From: a virus
Reading direction: 5' to 3' (one strand)
IMG/VR virus record: IMGVR_UViG_3300035184_001096
Span: 1 to 37,915 of that record
Length of the DNA stretch: 37,915 nucleotides
Under the pieces are notes generated by a model. It was not told the origin of the DNA, did not search any database, and was given only the letters and a program-made list of their open reading frames with translations. Of this stretch, positions 29,860-37,915 are shown piece by piece (positions within the stretch are counted from its first letter, which is position 1; the number at the start of each line of letters is the position of its first letter). Both the position numbers and the translations under genes were made by a program.

Positions 29860-29868
29860 TTATATATC
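29860..29868 (-). promoter_or_regulatory. Late promoter element GATATATAA (gp15)
   Basis: An exact GATATATAA, 25 nt before the start at 29834. It is placed at the very end of the gp46 gene, marking the switch from replication to late genes. Confidence 0.65.
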
Positions 29869-29869
29869 C

Positions 29870-31543
29870 CTATTCTATAGCTTCAATATCAAACTTAGAA
29901 AAACCATTCTCTCTATAGATTTGTATTTTCTTATCGAATAATTCATGTGGTAATACTGAGTGATTAATAACAAAGGTGTTTATTTTACTCTCTTTAATTA
30001 CTTGACTTAATATCTTAAGTATATTATGGACACCATCTGCGTCAACTGAACTTAATAACTCATCTAAGAATAATAGGTTTAATTGAGGAAATCTTAATTT
30101 TAATATCTTTATAATCGCAATAATGATAATAAAATCTGCCTTCTTACGTTCTCCTGTTGAAAGCGTTAATGGGTTGATCTCTTCTCCTAAATGATTAATT
30201 ATGCAATTGAATTTTTCATCAAATCTAATATGGAAATGCAAGTGCATTGTTTGTGTCATTGCTGCTATATTCGCATTTAGTCCAGGTAATATAGTTTTTA
30301 TTGCAAGGTTCTTTACACCGTCTTCTCCTAAAACTTCTTCAACATATTCTAAGAATCCGTATTCTACAGATTTAAAATCTTTAAGAACTTCTTTTTCTTT
30401 TTCTTGAATTTGAAAGTCGCTAATGATTTGCTCAAGATGAGAAAAATCAGCAGTTCCGTTTAAAGAATCTTTAATCGCAATCAATTCGTTCTTAAAACTT
30501 CTTATATTTGTGTTTAATGTAGATACCTTGTCTCTAACCGAACGATCTTTATCTCTAAGATTTGCTACTTCTTCTTTTATTTTAAGGACTTGAGATTCTG
30601 CGTCCTTCATTTTTATAGGAAGCTTTTCAATATCTTCTTTAATTATCTCTTTACGAGAGTCATGAAAGTCTCCAGTCAATTCGCTCTCACATGTAGGACA
30701 CGTATTATTTTCATATAGATCAAATTTCTTTTGTAAAGACTCTAATCTATATTTTAAACTTGAATAATCGCTTTGCTTTTCTTGAAGATCACTTGTTAAA
30801 GTTCCAATACTTGTTGATATTTTCTGTTGAGCCTCTTCAAGTTTAATCTTATTTTCATTATACTTAACAAGAGAATCTTTTAAACTTTGAATTTTCTTTT
30901 GATCTTTTTCAGCACTTTCTACTAATAATTGATTTAGCTTTAAATTTACTGAAATTATATTTTCGTTTAATTGATTAAGTTCTTGAGAATATATGTCTAA
31001 TTCTGTCTTTAATCCTTTTCTCTCTTCTCTAATTGACTGTTGCATCTCATTAAGAATAGAAAAACCAAACATGCGGTCAATAATCTGTCTCTTATCACTA
31101 TTAGTCATAGTTAAAAAAGACTTAAAATCGTTTACGGATAATATGATAATGTTTTTAAATACATGGTATGGGATTCCAAACAGTTCTTCTTCTAAATAAT
31201 CTTGAACTGATTTTTTACCAGCTTTATCAAATTCTACTCCATTTAAAGTTACTTTAAATATTCCAGGAGCTAATCCTCTTTCAATAACTATTTTTGTAGA
31301 TTTACACTCTAATTTAATACGAACCCAAAGTTCTTTATTAATTCTATTAGGAAGATCTGCCATTCTAACTCCCTCTACTTTTCCGTAAAGACCAAAAACT
31401 ATCGCATTAGCAATAGTTGTTTTACCCTCTCCGTTTTTACCTAGAGTTAAAAATAATTCAGAAGAATCATCACTAAATTCTATTTTTTGAATTTTGTTAC
31501 CGTAACTTGCAAAATTCTTTAGCTCAATACTTTGGATTTTCAT
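29870..31543 (-). CDS. 46: Recombination endonuclease subunit gp46-like (Rad50/SbcC family)
   Basis: A 557-residue SMC-like ATPase; T4 gp46 has 560. Walker A GKNGEGKT at 35-42, long coiled coil on both sides of a zinc-hook CPTC near residue 280, ABC signature LSTGERKKAD near 460, and Walker B NLLFLDELLSSVD near 490. With gp47 it resects DNA ends to 3' single strands for UvsX, in recombination-dependent replication. It directly follows gp47 (1-nt gap) in one operon. Confidence 0.95.
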   Translation of the reverse strand: MKIQSIELKNFASYGNKIQKIEFSDDSSELFLTLGKNGEGKTTIANAIVFGLYGKVEGVRMADLPNRINKELWVRIKLECKSTKIVIERGLAPGIFKVTLNGVEFDKAGKKSVQDYLEEELFGIPYHVFKNIIILSVNDFKSFLTMTNSDKRQIIDRMFGFSILNEMQQSIREERKGLKTELDIYSQELNQLNENIISVNLKLNQLLVESAEKDQKKIQSLKDSLVKYNENKIKLEEAQQKISTSIGTLTSDLQEKQSDYSSLKYRLESLQKKFDLYENNTCPTCESELTGDFHDSRKEIIKEDIEKLPIKMKDAESQVLKIKEEVANLRDKDRSVRDKVSTLNTNIRSFKNELIAIKDSLNGTADFSHLEQIISDFQIQEKEKEVLKDFKSVEYGFLEYVEEVLGEDGVKNLAIKTILPGLNANIAAMTQTMHLHFHIRFDEKFNCIINHLGEEINPLTLSTGERKKADFIIIIAIIKILKLRFPQLNLLFLDELLSSVDADGVHNILKILSQVIKESKINTFVINHSVLPHELFDKKIQIYRENGFSKFDIEAIE

Positions 31544-31544
31544 A

Positions 31545-32657
31545 TTAGTCTATTTCATAGTTATATGCACAAAAGTCATGAAGTTTCCTTAGACGTGCTT
31601 TAATTTGATCTTTAACATCACTAGAATGTCCAAGATTATCAACATACATATTACATAAATGCAATATATTGTAGTTCTTATATAGATCCTCAATCTCATC
31701 CATATCGTACATATCTTTATCTAAGAAAGTATCTTGTTCGTATATGTTTGGGTCTATTTTTCTGCTAATTGATTGTACTTTATTAATTAGTCTTGAAAGA
31801 GCAGATGTTGTAGCTATATTTGATGGAATGTATAAATCTACATAGTTGTTTCTAATAGCATCTTTAAACTCACCCAACTTAACGTCGTATAACTGGGTTA
31901 AATAGAACTTAACAAACTTTGGTGATATAGTATTTTCATAGAAAGTCTCTGACATGTCCTCTAAATCAACCATATCAAACCCTTTAGTATTATCCATATC
32001 AGATCTTGTTAACTCGTATGGCGTACCTACCATTCTCAACCTTCCTCTCTTCTGTCTATAGTGAATATGTCCGGAATATACTGCATCAAATCTATCGTAT
32101 GTAGAAGCTTCCACACCGTGAAAGTTATCTACCTTTTTGTTTAATTTAATACCTCTGACTTCTGAATGACAAAATACTATATTTGAATTTGGGAATTCTG
32201 CAAGAGTTTCCTTTTCATGATCAGTGTCTCTTCTCCATGGCATTAATAAAACTTCTTTGCCTCCCCAATTAAATGTTTTTGATTCTTTATAAATCGCAAC
32301 ATTTGGAATCCATTTTAAAGTGTCAATTGAAGTAACTTCATTACTTTTCTTAGCCCATATGTCGTGATTACCCGCAATAACATGTACTGGTAGTATTTTG
32401 CCAAGTCTTTCAAAAAGATCTATAGCATAATGTAAAACTCTTATATTAATACTTTGTCTATTGTCGAACGCATCGCCGACCTGTACTAATATATCTCCGT
32501 CTTGATAATTTTCAAGAAGTGTTGGAATGAATTGATTGTCATAAAAATCTTTCATCATGTCCAACCATTCTAAAGAACTAGATCTAACACCAAGGTGCAT
32601 GTCTCCTAAAATCCAAATTCTTTTAACTGGTTTATCAAGTATTTCTTGATTAATCAT
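31545..32657 (-). CDS. 47: Recombination endonuclease subunit gp47-like (Mre11/SbcD family)
   Basis: A 370-residue metallophosphoesterase nuclease; T4 gp47 has 339. Metal-binding motifs: GDMHLG (18-23), VGDAFDNR (60-67), GNHDIW (96-101), FCHSEVRG, and SGHIHYRQ. The C-terminal part ends in a helical, basic tail. It forms the nuclease core of the gp46/gp47 complex. It lies 2 nt after the small gene at 32659 and 1 nt before gp46, so it is co-transcribed with helicase gp41. Confidence 0.95.
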   Translation of the reverse strand: MINQEILDKPVKRIWILGDMHLGVRSSSLEWLDMMKDFYDNQFIPTLLENYQDGDILVQVGDAFDNRQSINIRVLHYAIDLFERLGKILPVHVIAGNHDIWAKKSNEVTSIDTLKWIPNVAIYKESKTFNWGGKEVLLMPWRRDTDHEKETLAEFPNSNIVFCHSEVRGIKLNKKVDNFHGVEASTYDRFDAVYSGHIHYRQKRGRLRMVGTPYELTRSDMDNTKGFDMVDLEDMSETFYENTISPKFVKFYLTQLYDVKLGEFKDAIRNNYVDLYIPSNIATTSALSRLINKVQSISRKIDPNIYEQDTFLDKDMYDMDEIEDLYKNYNILHLCNMYVDNLGHSSDVKDQIKARLRKLHDFCAYNYEID

Positions 32658-32658
32658 A

Positions 32659-33102
32659 TTAAAAAAGTCTATTTATATTCTTCTTCTTAAGAATGTTGGT
32701 TTTCTTATCTAATGCTTCTATTAATTCTTCTTTAAATTTGTTTCCAAGAGAAGCATAAAATTTAGTTGGATTAATATTAAAATAATCACATAGTTCTGAG
32801 TAGATCTCAATTATTGAGTGATTTGCTCTCATTTCATCTGAAATATACTCATACACTTCATTGATTTCGATTTTCTTTAATTTAATAGTTTGTTGAAACT
32901 CATCAATATTATTAAATTGATTAAATCTAGAAACAATAATTAAATTATGTATCGTATCTCTTACAATACCTGATTCTATTTTATCTTCCTCATCTCTATT
33001 ATCCATGTAGCTTGGCGCTACTTCGAATTTTAAAGTAGAATCTAATTCGAATTCGCCATCTTCAAACGTGTTGTCGAATATTTTATCTCTTTTTGTTCTC
33101 AT
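32659..33102 (-). CDS. Small acidic protein, possible late-transcription coactivator gp33
   Basis: A 147-residue protein. Residues 1-50 are charged and acidic, about 50-85 contain FNQFNNIDEFQQTIKLKKIEIN, and the C-terminal part reads SIIEIYSELCDYFNINPTKFYASLGNKFKEELIEALDKKT and then NILKKK. The C-terminal pattern (a helix ending in C-x-x-x-x-I, then L...hKxxhxxE) resembles gp33 proteins of T4-like phages, for example T4 gp33 SYLEATTAFLEENSI ... IIEKIQSEAIDENLL. gp33 links the gp45 clamp to RNA polymerase at late promoters. The likeness is modest. The start overlaps the gp41 stop as TAATG. It may instead be a helicase-loader-like or other replication protein. Confidence 0.5.
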   Translation of the reverse strand: MRTKRDKIFDNTFEDGEFELDSTLKFEVAPSYMDNRDEEDKIESGIVRDTIHNLIIVSRFNQFNNIDEFQQTIKLKKIEINEVYEYISDEMRANHSIIEIYSELCDYFNINPTKFYASLGNKFKEELIEALDKKTNILKKKNINRLF

Positions 33103-34415
33103 TATAAACTGTGTATATTTGAATTTGATACCTCATCTGTTTCATGAAGTCTCATATAGTTATAATTAATGTCTAGTTTGCACTTGACACCCTTACCTTC
33201 TCCATCTCTAATTTTTAATATCTTTAACCAATATTCATTAGATGCCCGCATCATATCATCCTGTATGATTCCTAACATTAAATCTGCAGTATGCGAAAGA
33301 CCAGCAGATTCTGCAACATCACCCATTCCAATATCACTTGAATTGTAATTGTTTCTATTAATCTGAGTTGCTGTTACTATTAACCAACCGTTACGTGTTC
33401 CCATTGCTCTTAAATCTTCAGCAATCTGCTTGATCTTTAAGTACATATTTTCAGAATTCGGATTTCTATAATTTGCTAAGATGTTAATGTAATCAATAAC
33501 AACACATCCTAATTTTATTTTTCTTTCTTCTTCTATTTGTTTTAAGTACGCTTCTAGGTCTGGTACTGTTGCCTGTGATGTTGGGAATTGTTTAACAAAC
33601 AATTGACCAGGCGGTGTTAAACCATCTCCAACTCCCTCAAGCTTTCTTTTCATTAAATCTTTATTCTTAGCCTTTTGGTCATATTCATTCATTGGAATAG
33701 TTAACATGTTAGCACCGATTCTTTTTAATACCTTTGGAGCTGACATCTCTGCTGAAACAAATGCAGTGTTAACTCCCATTTTAACAAAATTAGCAGCATC
33801 ATTTGCTAAGTATATAGATTTACCAATATTTTGTTCACCTACATAAACTATTAATGAACCATCTTTATCATAACCTCCGTTAAGTACTCTATCTAAGAAT
33901 TGATATCCAGTAGAAACCTTTTCTCTTTTTTCGCTATAGTGATCATCTGCATTAAAGAAATCAAGCCCAATGTCAGAATTAAATACGATTGAATTTCTAT
34001 CATTAATTAAAGTTTTTACTTTAGAAATAATAGAATCTGCATTATCTGGAGTAACTTCAGTTGTTTTGATGTACTCTATTGTATCAAATAGAGTTGAATT
34101 AAAATTACTCCATTTAATCCAAGATTCTATTGTCGAAGTTAACCACTCATCATCGTATTGTGTAAGATCTGTATTGTATACAAGCTCCATTAAGGATTCT
34201 TCTACATTTCCTTTTACCTTATCACTATTAACCAACATAAGCATTTGATCTTTTGAAGGAGTTTCATGAAATTTATCATGGAACTTCTTTGCAAGCGTAT
34301 TCATTATGTCAATTTCTTCTGAAGTGTAGAATCCTTTTTGAATCTTTTCTAAATATTTTGGTTTAGCAAGAGATAATTTAAAGAATAATTTTTCAAATTC
34401 TGGTCCGAATTTCAT
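33102..34415 (-). CDS. 41: Replicative DNA helicase, gp41-like (DnaB family)
   Basis: A 437-residue DnaB-type helicase; T4 gp41 has 475. The N-terminal domain covers about 1-145. The RecA-like domain starts at VSTGYQFLDRVLNGGYDK (167-184), with Walker A GEQNIGKS (193-200), FVSAEM (219-224), the DnaB-type Walker B region CVVIDYINIL (near 302-311), and ATQINR (near 346-351). It unwinds DNA at the fork with the gp61 primase, which is not in this window. It has a CTTATATAAT element 18 nt upstream and an ATAAAACAAAACAT leader. Confidence 0.94.
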   Translation of the reverse strand: MKFGPEFEKLFFKLSLAKPKYLEKIQKGFYTSEEIDIMNTLAKKFHDKFHETPSKDQMLMLVNSDKVKGNVEESLMELVYNTDLTQYDDEWLTSTIESWIKWSNFNSTLFDTIEYIKTTEVTPDNADSIISKVKTLINDRNSIVFNSDIGLDFFNADDHYSEKREKVSTGYQFLDRVLNGGYDKDGSLIVYVGEQNIGKSIYLANDAANFVKMGVNTAFVSAEMSAPKVLKRIGANMLTIPMNEYDQKAKNKDLMKRKLEGVGDGLTPPGQLFVKQFPTSQATVPDLEAYLKQIEEERKIKLGCVVIDYINILANYRNPNSENMYLKIKQIAEDLRAMGTRNGWLIVTATQINRNNYNSSDIGMGDVAESAGLSHTADLMLGIIQDDMMRASNEYWLKILKIRDGEGKGVKCKLDINYNYMRLHETDEVSNSNIHSL

Positions 34416-34433
34416 ATGTTTTGTTTTATGTAG

Positions 34434-34443
34434 ATTATATAAG
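34434..34443 (-). promoter_or_regulatory. CTTATATAAT promoter-like element (gp41)
   Basis: An exact CTTATATAAT, 18 nt before the gp41 start, followed by CTACATAAAACAAAACAT. Same class as before gp44 and gp55. Confidence 0.55.
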
Positions 34444-34466
34444 TTTTATTGATTTAGTTTAATAAC

Positions 34467-35048
34467 CTACTTTTCACTAGCGAAATTGCCCTGACCATAT
34501 GACCATGGTTCCCTATCCCATAAATTAAATGCCATTGCCTTTCTAGTTCCTGTTAATACTTGATTAACTTTATGTGGAACATGTCCTGCATCGAATATTA
34601 TTAATCTGTTTGGTCTACATAATATAGTGTCTGGCGTTTTGTCTTCTCCTTCTGTATAAACCTCTAAAGCACCTCCTGTAAATTCAGGACCTGCAGGATA
34701 ATATACACATCCGATAATTGGACTCATTCTATCACCAGTTGCTTGTCTATATGCTACATCGTCATCATAGTGCATTTCTAGATAATTTCTAAATCTGCCC
34801 TCTGGATCTGCTTCTTGAATTCCCGTCCAATATTCAAAACCATCTGTTTCAAATATGCGAGTTAATGGATAATTGTGTTTCCATACATATTCAATAATTC
34901 TTTTCTTTACTGATGTGCTTTTGTTTTCTTCATTCCACCAACCCTTCCAATAGTAATATACTCCTGGATCTTGGAAAAATGTTTTATCTTCTGCTATGTC
35001 TTTTAATAATTGTTCATCTTTGATGAAATCGTCAAATACTGTTATCAT
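34467..35048 (-). CDS. 2-oxoglutarate/Fe(II)-dependent oxygenase (prolyl 4-hydroxylase-like)
   Basis: A 193-residue protein with the double-stranded beta-helix pattern. The Fe-binding His93 and Asp95 lie in MHYDDD, a distal His in GHVPHKV (His156/159), and a 2OG-binding Arg in TGTRKAM (Arg169). GGALEVY and IIFDAGHVPH are typical strands. The last block, RKAMAFNLWDREP, closes the fold. Such oxygenases occur in T4-like cyanophages. The substrate is unknown: protein hydroxylation is the usual role of this subclass. It is expressed with uvsX, since the gene start shares ATGA with the upstream stop. Confidence 0.88.
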   Translation of the reverse strand: MITVFDDFIKDEQLLKDIAEDKTFFQDPGVYYYWKGWWNEENKSTSVKKRIIEYVWKHNYPLTRIFETDGFEYWTGIQEADPEGRFRNYLEMHYDDDVAYRQATGDRMSPIIGCVYYPAGPEFTGGALEVYTEGEDKTPDTILCRPNRLIIFDAGHVPHKVNQVLTGTRKAMAFNLWDREPWSYGQGNFASEK

Positions 35049-35356
35049 TGAAATGGGTTTATTTTTATTAAATAAGCTTCTTTGCCTTCTTCTATACTTG
35101 TTTGTTCTATTAAACCAAGTTCTATTGCTTGTTTTAATCCTGCTTCTGCATTATCTATATTTCCAGCAGCGTGATAATTCATTAAAGAATTTTTAGTAAA
35201 ACTAGTTCTTGGTCTTTCTGGTCTTTTTAAAGTTTCTGTTGCGTATATATGAATAATATCGAAGGCATTAGGAAACCCATCAAGTTCCTCTTGAATTCCA
35301 AGAATGTACTTGATGGGTAGTTTATCTTCGTTTAATTTTCCGATGTTTAGTTTCAT
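35045..35356 (-). CDS. Small hypothetical protein
   Basis: A 103-residue protein: MKLNIGKLNEDKLPIKYILG, then AFDIIHIYATETLKRPERPRTSFTKNSLMNYHA, and a small helical C-terminal part (AGLKQAIELGLIEQTSIEEGKEAYLIKINPF) that has the shape of a winged-helix end. I do not recognise the family. It lies between uvsX (TAATG overlap) and the oxygenase (ATGA overlap), so it is part of the recombination operon and is likely translated with them. Confidence 0.68.
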   Translation of the reverse strand: MKLNIGKLNEDKLPIKYILGIQEELDGFPNAFDIIHIYATETLKRPERPRTSFTKNSLMNYHAAGNIDNAEAGLKQAIELGLIEQTSIEEGKEAYLIKINPFQ

Positions 35357-36465
35357 TATTCTGCGTTTGCGTCCTCTAACATTTCTTCAATATCTAAAGA
35401 ACTAGATTCAGAATTATAGTTAAATAATGGTTTAATGTGAGTTTCGATTCTTTCTAATACTTCTCTTGTAAATACTTTTTCGGTGAAAAAATCTTTGTTA
35501 GGTACTGTTTCATCAAGATGCTCACAAATCCAACCTCTTGCAGTTGCTTTAGGAACTTTCTTACCTTTTTCAATAGTACCTTTAGTAATTCCACAAATAT
35601 CCCAGGTTGCGTATTGTTCTAATCCGACATATGCATTCATACCTTCACTAAAGTTTAGGTGAAATTTAATCGGTGTTGGTTTTGCAAAACGATTCTTTGT
35701 AGGTTTTGCAGTTACAATAATACCAACTTTATCAGCGCCATCTTTTAATTGTGCCTTATTTAACATCAATACTATAGATGCTGCGTATTCTGGTCCAGTT
35801 CCACCTCCTGCAATTTGCATTGGAATAAATGATTGAGATTGGTATGTGTGGTTTGTAAATATAAATGGAATCTTTAAATCGGCAAGTGGCGTCATTATAA
35901 TTCTAAATATAGATTTTAAGATCTTTGAACGAGTCATATCACTCTTTTCACTTCCACTCGCAGCATCATCAATTTCTTTTTGAGTTGCTAAGTTACCAGC
36001 AGAATCAAGAATAATCATAAGCTTTGGTATTTTACCACCTTCACGTTTAATTTCCTGCATCTTGTGAGTAATTGTTGTAATAGATGTTCTGAATTCTTGA
36101 ACCGTATTTACTGGTTGATAATTTACCTTAGATATATCAATACCAAATTTAATCATTTGATCCTTATCTACTGCTGCTTCAGAATCATAATAGATTATAT
36201 TATATCCCATGTTTATTGCTTCTCGTACTGAATTTAAGGTAAGGAATGTTTTACCAGTTCCTGAAGGACCTGCAACTGAACATGATCTATTGTTTGGCCA
36301 TCCTCCAAAAAGAGAGCCACTAACACATGCATTTAAATGATAGTTTCCAGTAGGGATCCATTCAGTAACTTCTGAGAAGTTTGATTTATCCATAACAGAT
36401 CCTAGTGGGTTTAAATCCGCTAGTTGTTTATTTAGGTCGTCGAATGTAAAATCTTTTTTAGCCAT
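35356..36465 (-). CDS. uvsX: RecA-like recombinase UvsX
   Basis: A 369-residue RecA-family strand-exchange protein; T4 UvsX has about 391. Walker A GPSGTGKT at 66-73, a catalytic-type IYYDSEAAVD region at 91-100, and Walker B LMIILDSAGNL near 148-158. Loop regions include DDAASGSEKSDMTR and PMQIAGGGTGPEYAASI. The C-terminus is acidic (SSSLDIEEMLEDANAE), a frequent autoregulatory tail. It drives the recombination-dependent replication of the phage. The start overlaps the preceding small gene by 8 nt. Confidence 0.94.
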   Translation of the reverse strand: MAKKDFTFDDLNKQLADLNPLGSVMDKSNFSEVTEWIPTGNYHLNACVSGSLFGGWPNNRSCSVAGPSGTGKTFLTLNSVREAINMGYNIIYYDSEAAVDKDQMIKFGIDISKVNYQPVNTVQEFRTSITTITHKMQEIKREGGKIPKLMIILDSAGNLATQKEIDDAASGSEKSDMTRSKILKSIFRIIMTPLADLKIPFIFTNHTYQSQSFIPMQIAGGGTGPEYAASIVLMLNKAQLKDGADKVGIIVTAKPTKNRFAKPTPIKFHLNFSEGMNAYVGLEQYATWDICGITKGTIEKGKKVPKATARGWICEHLDETVPNKDFFTEKVFTREVLERIETHIKPLFNYNSESSSLDIEEMLEDANAE

Positions 36466-36646
36466 TGTTAAATATATTATTTTCTTTTTTTCTTAAGTCA
36501 CCTAATTGGTTTAATAGATCTTTAGTTTCGATTTGAATTGAATCCATACTATCTTGAAGTTCTTTAAGCCTATCGTGAATTTTTTTGTATTTATGAACAA
36601 ATTCTTTCTGTTCATTATTTAGTGTACTATAGTCTAGTTGTTCCAT
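36458..36646 (-). CDS. Small coiled-coil protein before uvsX
   Basis: A 62-residue protein, almost entirely helix: MEQLDYSTLNNEQKEFVHKY, then KKIHDRLKELQDSMDSIQIETKDLLNQL. The heptad pattern reads as coiled coil. It overlaps uvsX by 8 nt and the previous gene by 20 nt. A mediator or accessory role in recombination (as UvsY has) is a guess from position; the sequence does not resemble UvsY. Confidence 0.68.
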   Translation of the reverse strand: MEQLDYSTLNNEQKEFVHKYKKIHDRLKELQDSMDSIQIETKDLLNQLGDLRKKENNIFNNG

Positions 36647-36830
36647 CTGTTTTATTTTGTTGTACCTCGTTAATTACATCATCAATTGTTATTTGATTAG
36701 AGTTGACGTGTGCATCACTCACGTTGTCTTCTTGTAATTCCCAAGATATTTTTCTAATAACTTCTCCTAGTTCAGAATTATTAGGATATTTATTTGATAG
36801 ATCTGAAATTGTTTTGTTTGTAATTTTCAT
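36627..36830 (-). CDS. Small hypothetical protein after the polymerase
   Basis: A 67-residue acidic protein (MKITNKTISDLSNKYPNNSE ... NKTDGTTRL). I do not recognise it. The start lies 2 nt after the polymerase stop and the end overlaps the next gene by 20 nt, so it is embedded in the polymerase-uvsX operon. Confidence 0.62.
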   Translation of the reverse strand: MKITNKTISDLSNKYPNNSELGEVIRKISWELQEDNVSDAHVNSNQITIDDVINEVQQNKTDGTTRL

Positions 36831-36832
36831 AA

Positions 36833-37915
36833 TTAAAATAATGATGTTGAATAAATTAAGTTTCTATTTAAGGTTTGTAATCCAACCGCCTTAAGCACTC
36901 TGTTTAATGGATCTATTACGCTTTTTTCAAATTGTAATTCATAATCAACTTGTGGAGCTATTTCATAAGGATGGTCACCAGGCATATAGGCGAATATCTC
37001 ACATACGTTGTGTTTGCAATGGTATAATTTTAACTTTTCGCCGTTACTAATCATTTTGTATTTGTTCTTATACTTAGGGTTTGTATTCATTAAGAAGTTA
37101 TAAAAACCAGCAGCCTTCACATTTGGTGGACATTTTAAACCATATTGAAATTCTACAGAATCATCAATAATATATTTTTGTATATTATTAGTTCTTTTAT
37201 TAAAACATATGTCATCTACATTCGCCAATTTAAATTCCTTCTTACCTTGTTTTAAGTAATCAACTAACTTCTTTAATAAGTCTGCTGTTGGTTTTTCAGA
37301 CAAAATTAACTTAAGAGCTTCTGTTAAATGCTTTCTTGCAAGAGAAGGTGTAGAACTTTGAATAGTATCAAAACCAATTGTTTTAATCTTCTTAAGAGAA
37401 GGATATCTATCGTCTATATCTAATTTATCTTCCCATGCTATGTTTTGTAAGTATTTCTTCTTTGCTAACCAAATTCCAGAATATGCTATAGTTTCTAAAT
37501 CAAAATATAAGAAATTATTAGTGTTAGTCGCTTCTGCGTATTTAGCCATGCATTTAGTTATATAATCCTTAAGTCTAAAGTTATACAATTCCATTATAAA
37601 TTTATCAATTGGTAGTTTTTCTCCTAACCAATCAATAGATTCATACATCTCTTCAAATTGAACATAACATGAATCTGTATCAATATAAACTACGGAAGGT
37701 CTTACCAACTTCATCTTTACTGATATGTTAAGATGACTATGAACTGCAGTATCTTTTAACCAGAATTCTTGAAAGTACTTATTAAGAATTCTTTCAGAAT
37801 ATAAGATAGCGTTTTGTCCCTGTAGTGTAATAGATTCTGCTATGTCAATATTGAAAAAGTGAAACCACTTATTACCGAAAGCACCATAAATCGAGTTCAA
37901 CATTACTTTTACCGC
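36833..37915 (-). CDS. 43: DNA polymerase, gp43-like (C-terminal part, 5' end outside window)
   Basis: The last 360 codons of a family B polymerase; the start is beyond the right edge. The frame reads AVKVMLNSIYGAFGNKWF (motif B, KxxxNSxYG) at the edge, then motif C VVYIDTDSCYVQ (catalytic aspartates), then WLAKKKYLQNIAW (KKxY), GFDTIQSSTPSLARKHL, and the thumb and C-terminal end LKAVGLQTLNRNLIYSTSLF, matching T4 gp43 in order. T4 gp43 has about 898 residues; the exonuclease domain should lie upstream. The C-terminus corresponds to the T4 clamp-binding tail (T4 ends SLDFLFG). It heads the operon with uvsX. Confidence 0.96.
   Translation of the reverse strand, partial: AVKVMLNSIYGAFGNKWFHFFNIDIAESITLQGQNAILYSERILNKYFQEFWLKDTAVHSHLNISVKMKLVRPSVVYIDTDSCYVQFEEMYESIDWLGEKLPIDKFIMELYNFRLKDYITKCMAKYAEATNTNNFLYFDLETIAYSGIWLAKKKYLQNIAWEDKLDIDDRYPSLKKIKTIGFDTIQSSTPSLARKHLTEALKLILSEKPTADLLKKLVDYLKQGKKEFKLANVDDICFNKRTNNIQKYIIDDSVEFQYGLKCPPNVKAAGFYNFLMNTNPKYKNKYKMISNGEKLKLYHCKHNVCEIFAYMPGDHPYEIAPQVDYELQFEKSVIDPLNRVLKAVGLQTLNRNLIYSTSLF

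Noticed and set aside
1-37915. CRISPR arrays, tRNA genes, IS elements and integrase or attachment sites
   Set aside because: Repeats found are coding and in frame; no cloverleaf, transposase or integrase motifs were recognised by reading. A tRNA scan was not run.

Overview
This window is a strongly AT-rich stretch of a T4-type (contractile-tailed, myovirus-like) bacteriophage genome. Almost all genes lie on the minus strand, so transcription runs from right to left; one gene (19031-19531) is on the plus strand. The T4-like core genes are recognisable from motifs, length and order: DNA polymerase, UvsX, helicase gp41, gp47/gp46, sheath stabiliser gp15, late sigma factor gp55, head-completion gp4, portal gp20, prohead protease gp21, major capsid gp23, clamp loader gp44 (and probably gp62), RNase H, terminase gp16/gp17, sheath gp18 and tube gp19. 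Start codons lack Shine-Dalgarno sequences and are preceded by A-rich leaders, often AAACAAAA. This suggests a host in the Bacteroidota, which is an inference.

Layout, in transcription order (right to left). (1) 36833-29870, replication and recombination: polymerase C-terminal part, two small proteins, UvsX, a small protein, a 2OG-Fe(II) oxygenase, then helicase gp41, a possible gp33, and gp47/gp46. (2) 29834-28188, two late genes: gp15-like and a coiled-coil protein. (3) 28068-26635, an overlapping operon: gp55-like sigma, gp4-like, and a conserved unknown. (4) 26599-19534, the head module: portal, an acidic core protein, a fused protease-scaffold, the capsid protein, and a Lys/Glu/Ala repeat protein. 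(5) 19531-14707: the lone plus-strand gene, then gp44, a glycosyltransferase, RNase H, a 58-residue ORF, a gp62-like protein and an unknown. (6) 14666-828: a duplicated membrane protein, a gp14-like neck protein with a LamG-like domain, gp16-like, gp17, gp18, gp19, a small RHH-like protein, gp26/gp51-like tail-assembly proteins, a very large tape-measure candidate and a membrane/coiled-coil protein. (7) Left edge: an unknown gene and a truncated ORF containing YIDTDSV.

Two promoter classes can be read directly. Morphogenesis genes carry GATATATAA or a close variant, usually 18-33 nt before the start codon; this is a good candidate for the late promoter recognised by the gp55-like factor. The gp44, gp55 and gp41 genes, and the first complete gene, instead carry CTTATATAAT. 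Two of these share an identical 19-mer. Hairpin terminators separate several units.

The most interesting points are: this two-class promoter code together with gp55 and a possible gp33; an RF2-like CTT-TAA shift site between two tail-assembly genes; an internal start that would release a scaffold from the protease-scaffold fusion; a structured leader before the capsid gene; and a terminator buried in the antisense strand of the plus-strand gene. No tRNA, IS element or CRISPR array was seen. No gap without a gene exceeds about 220 bases.
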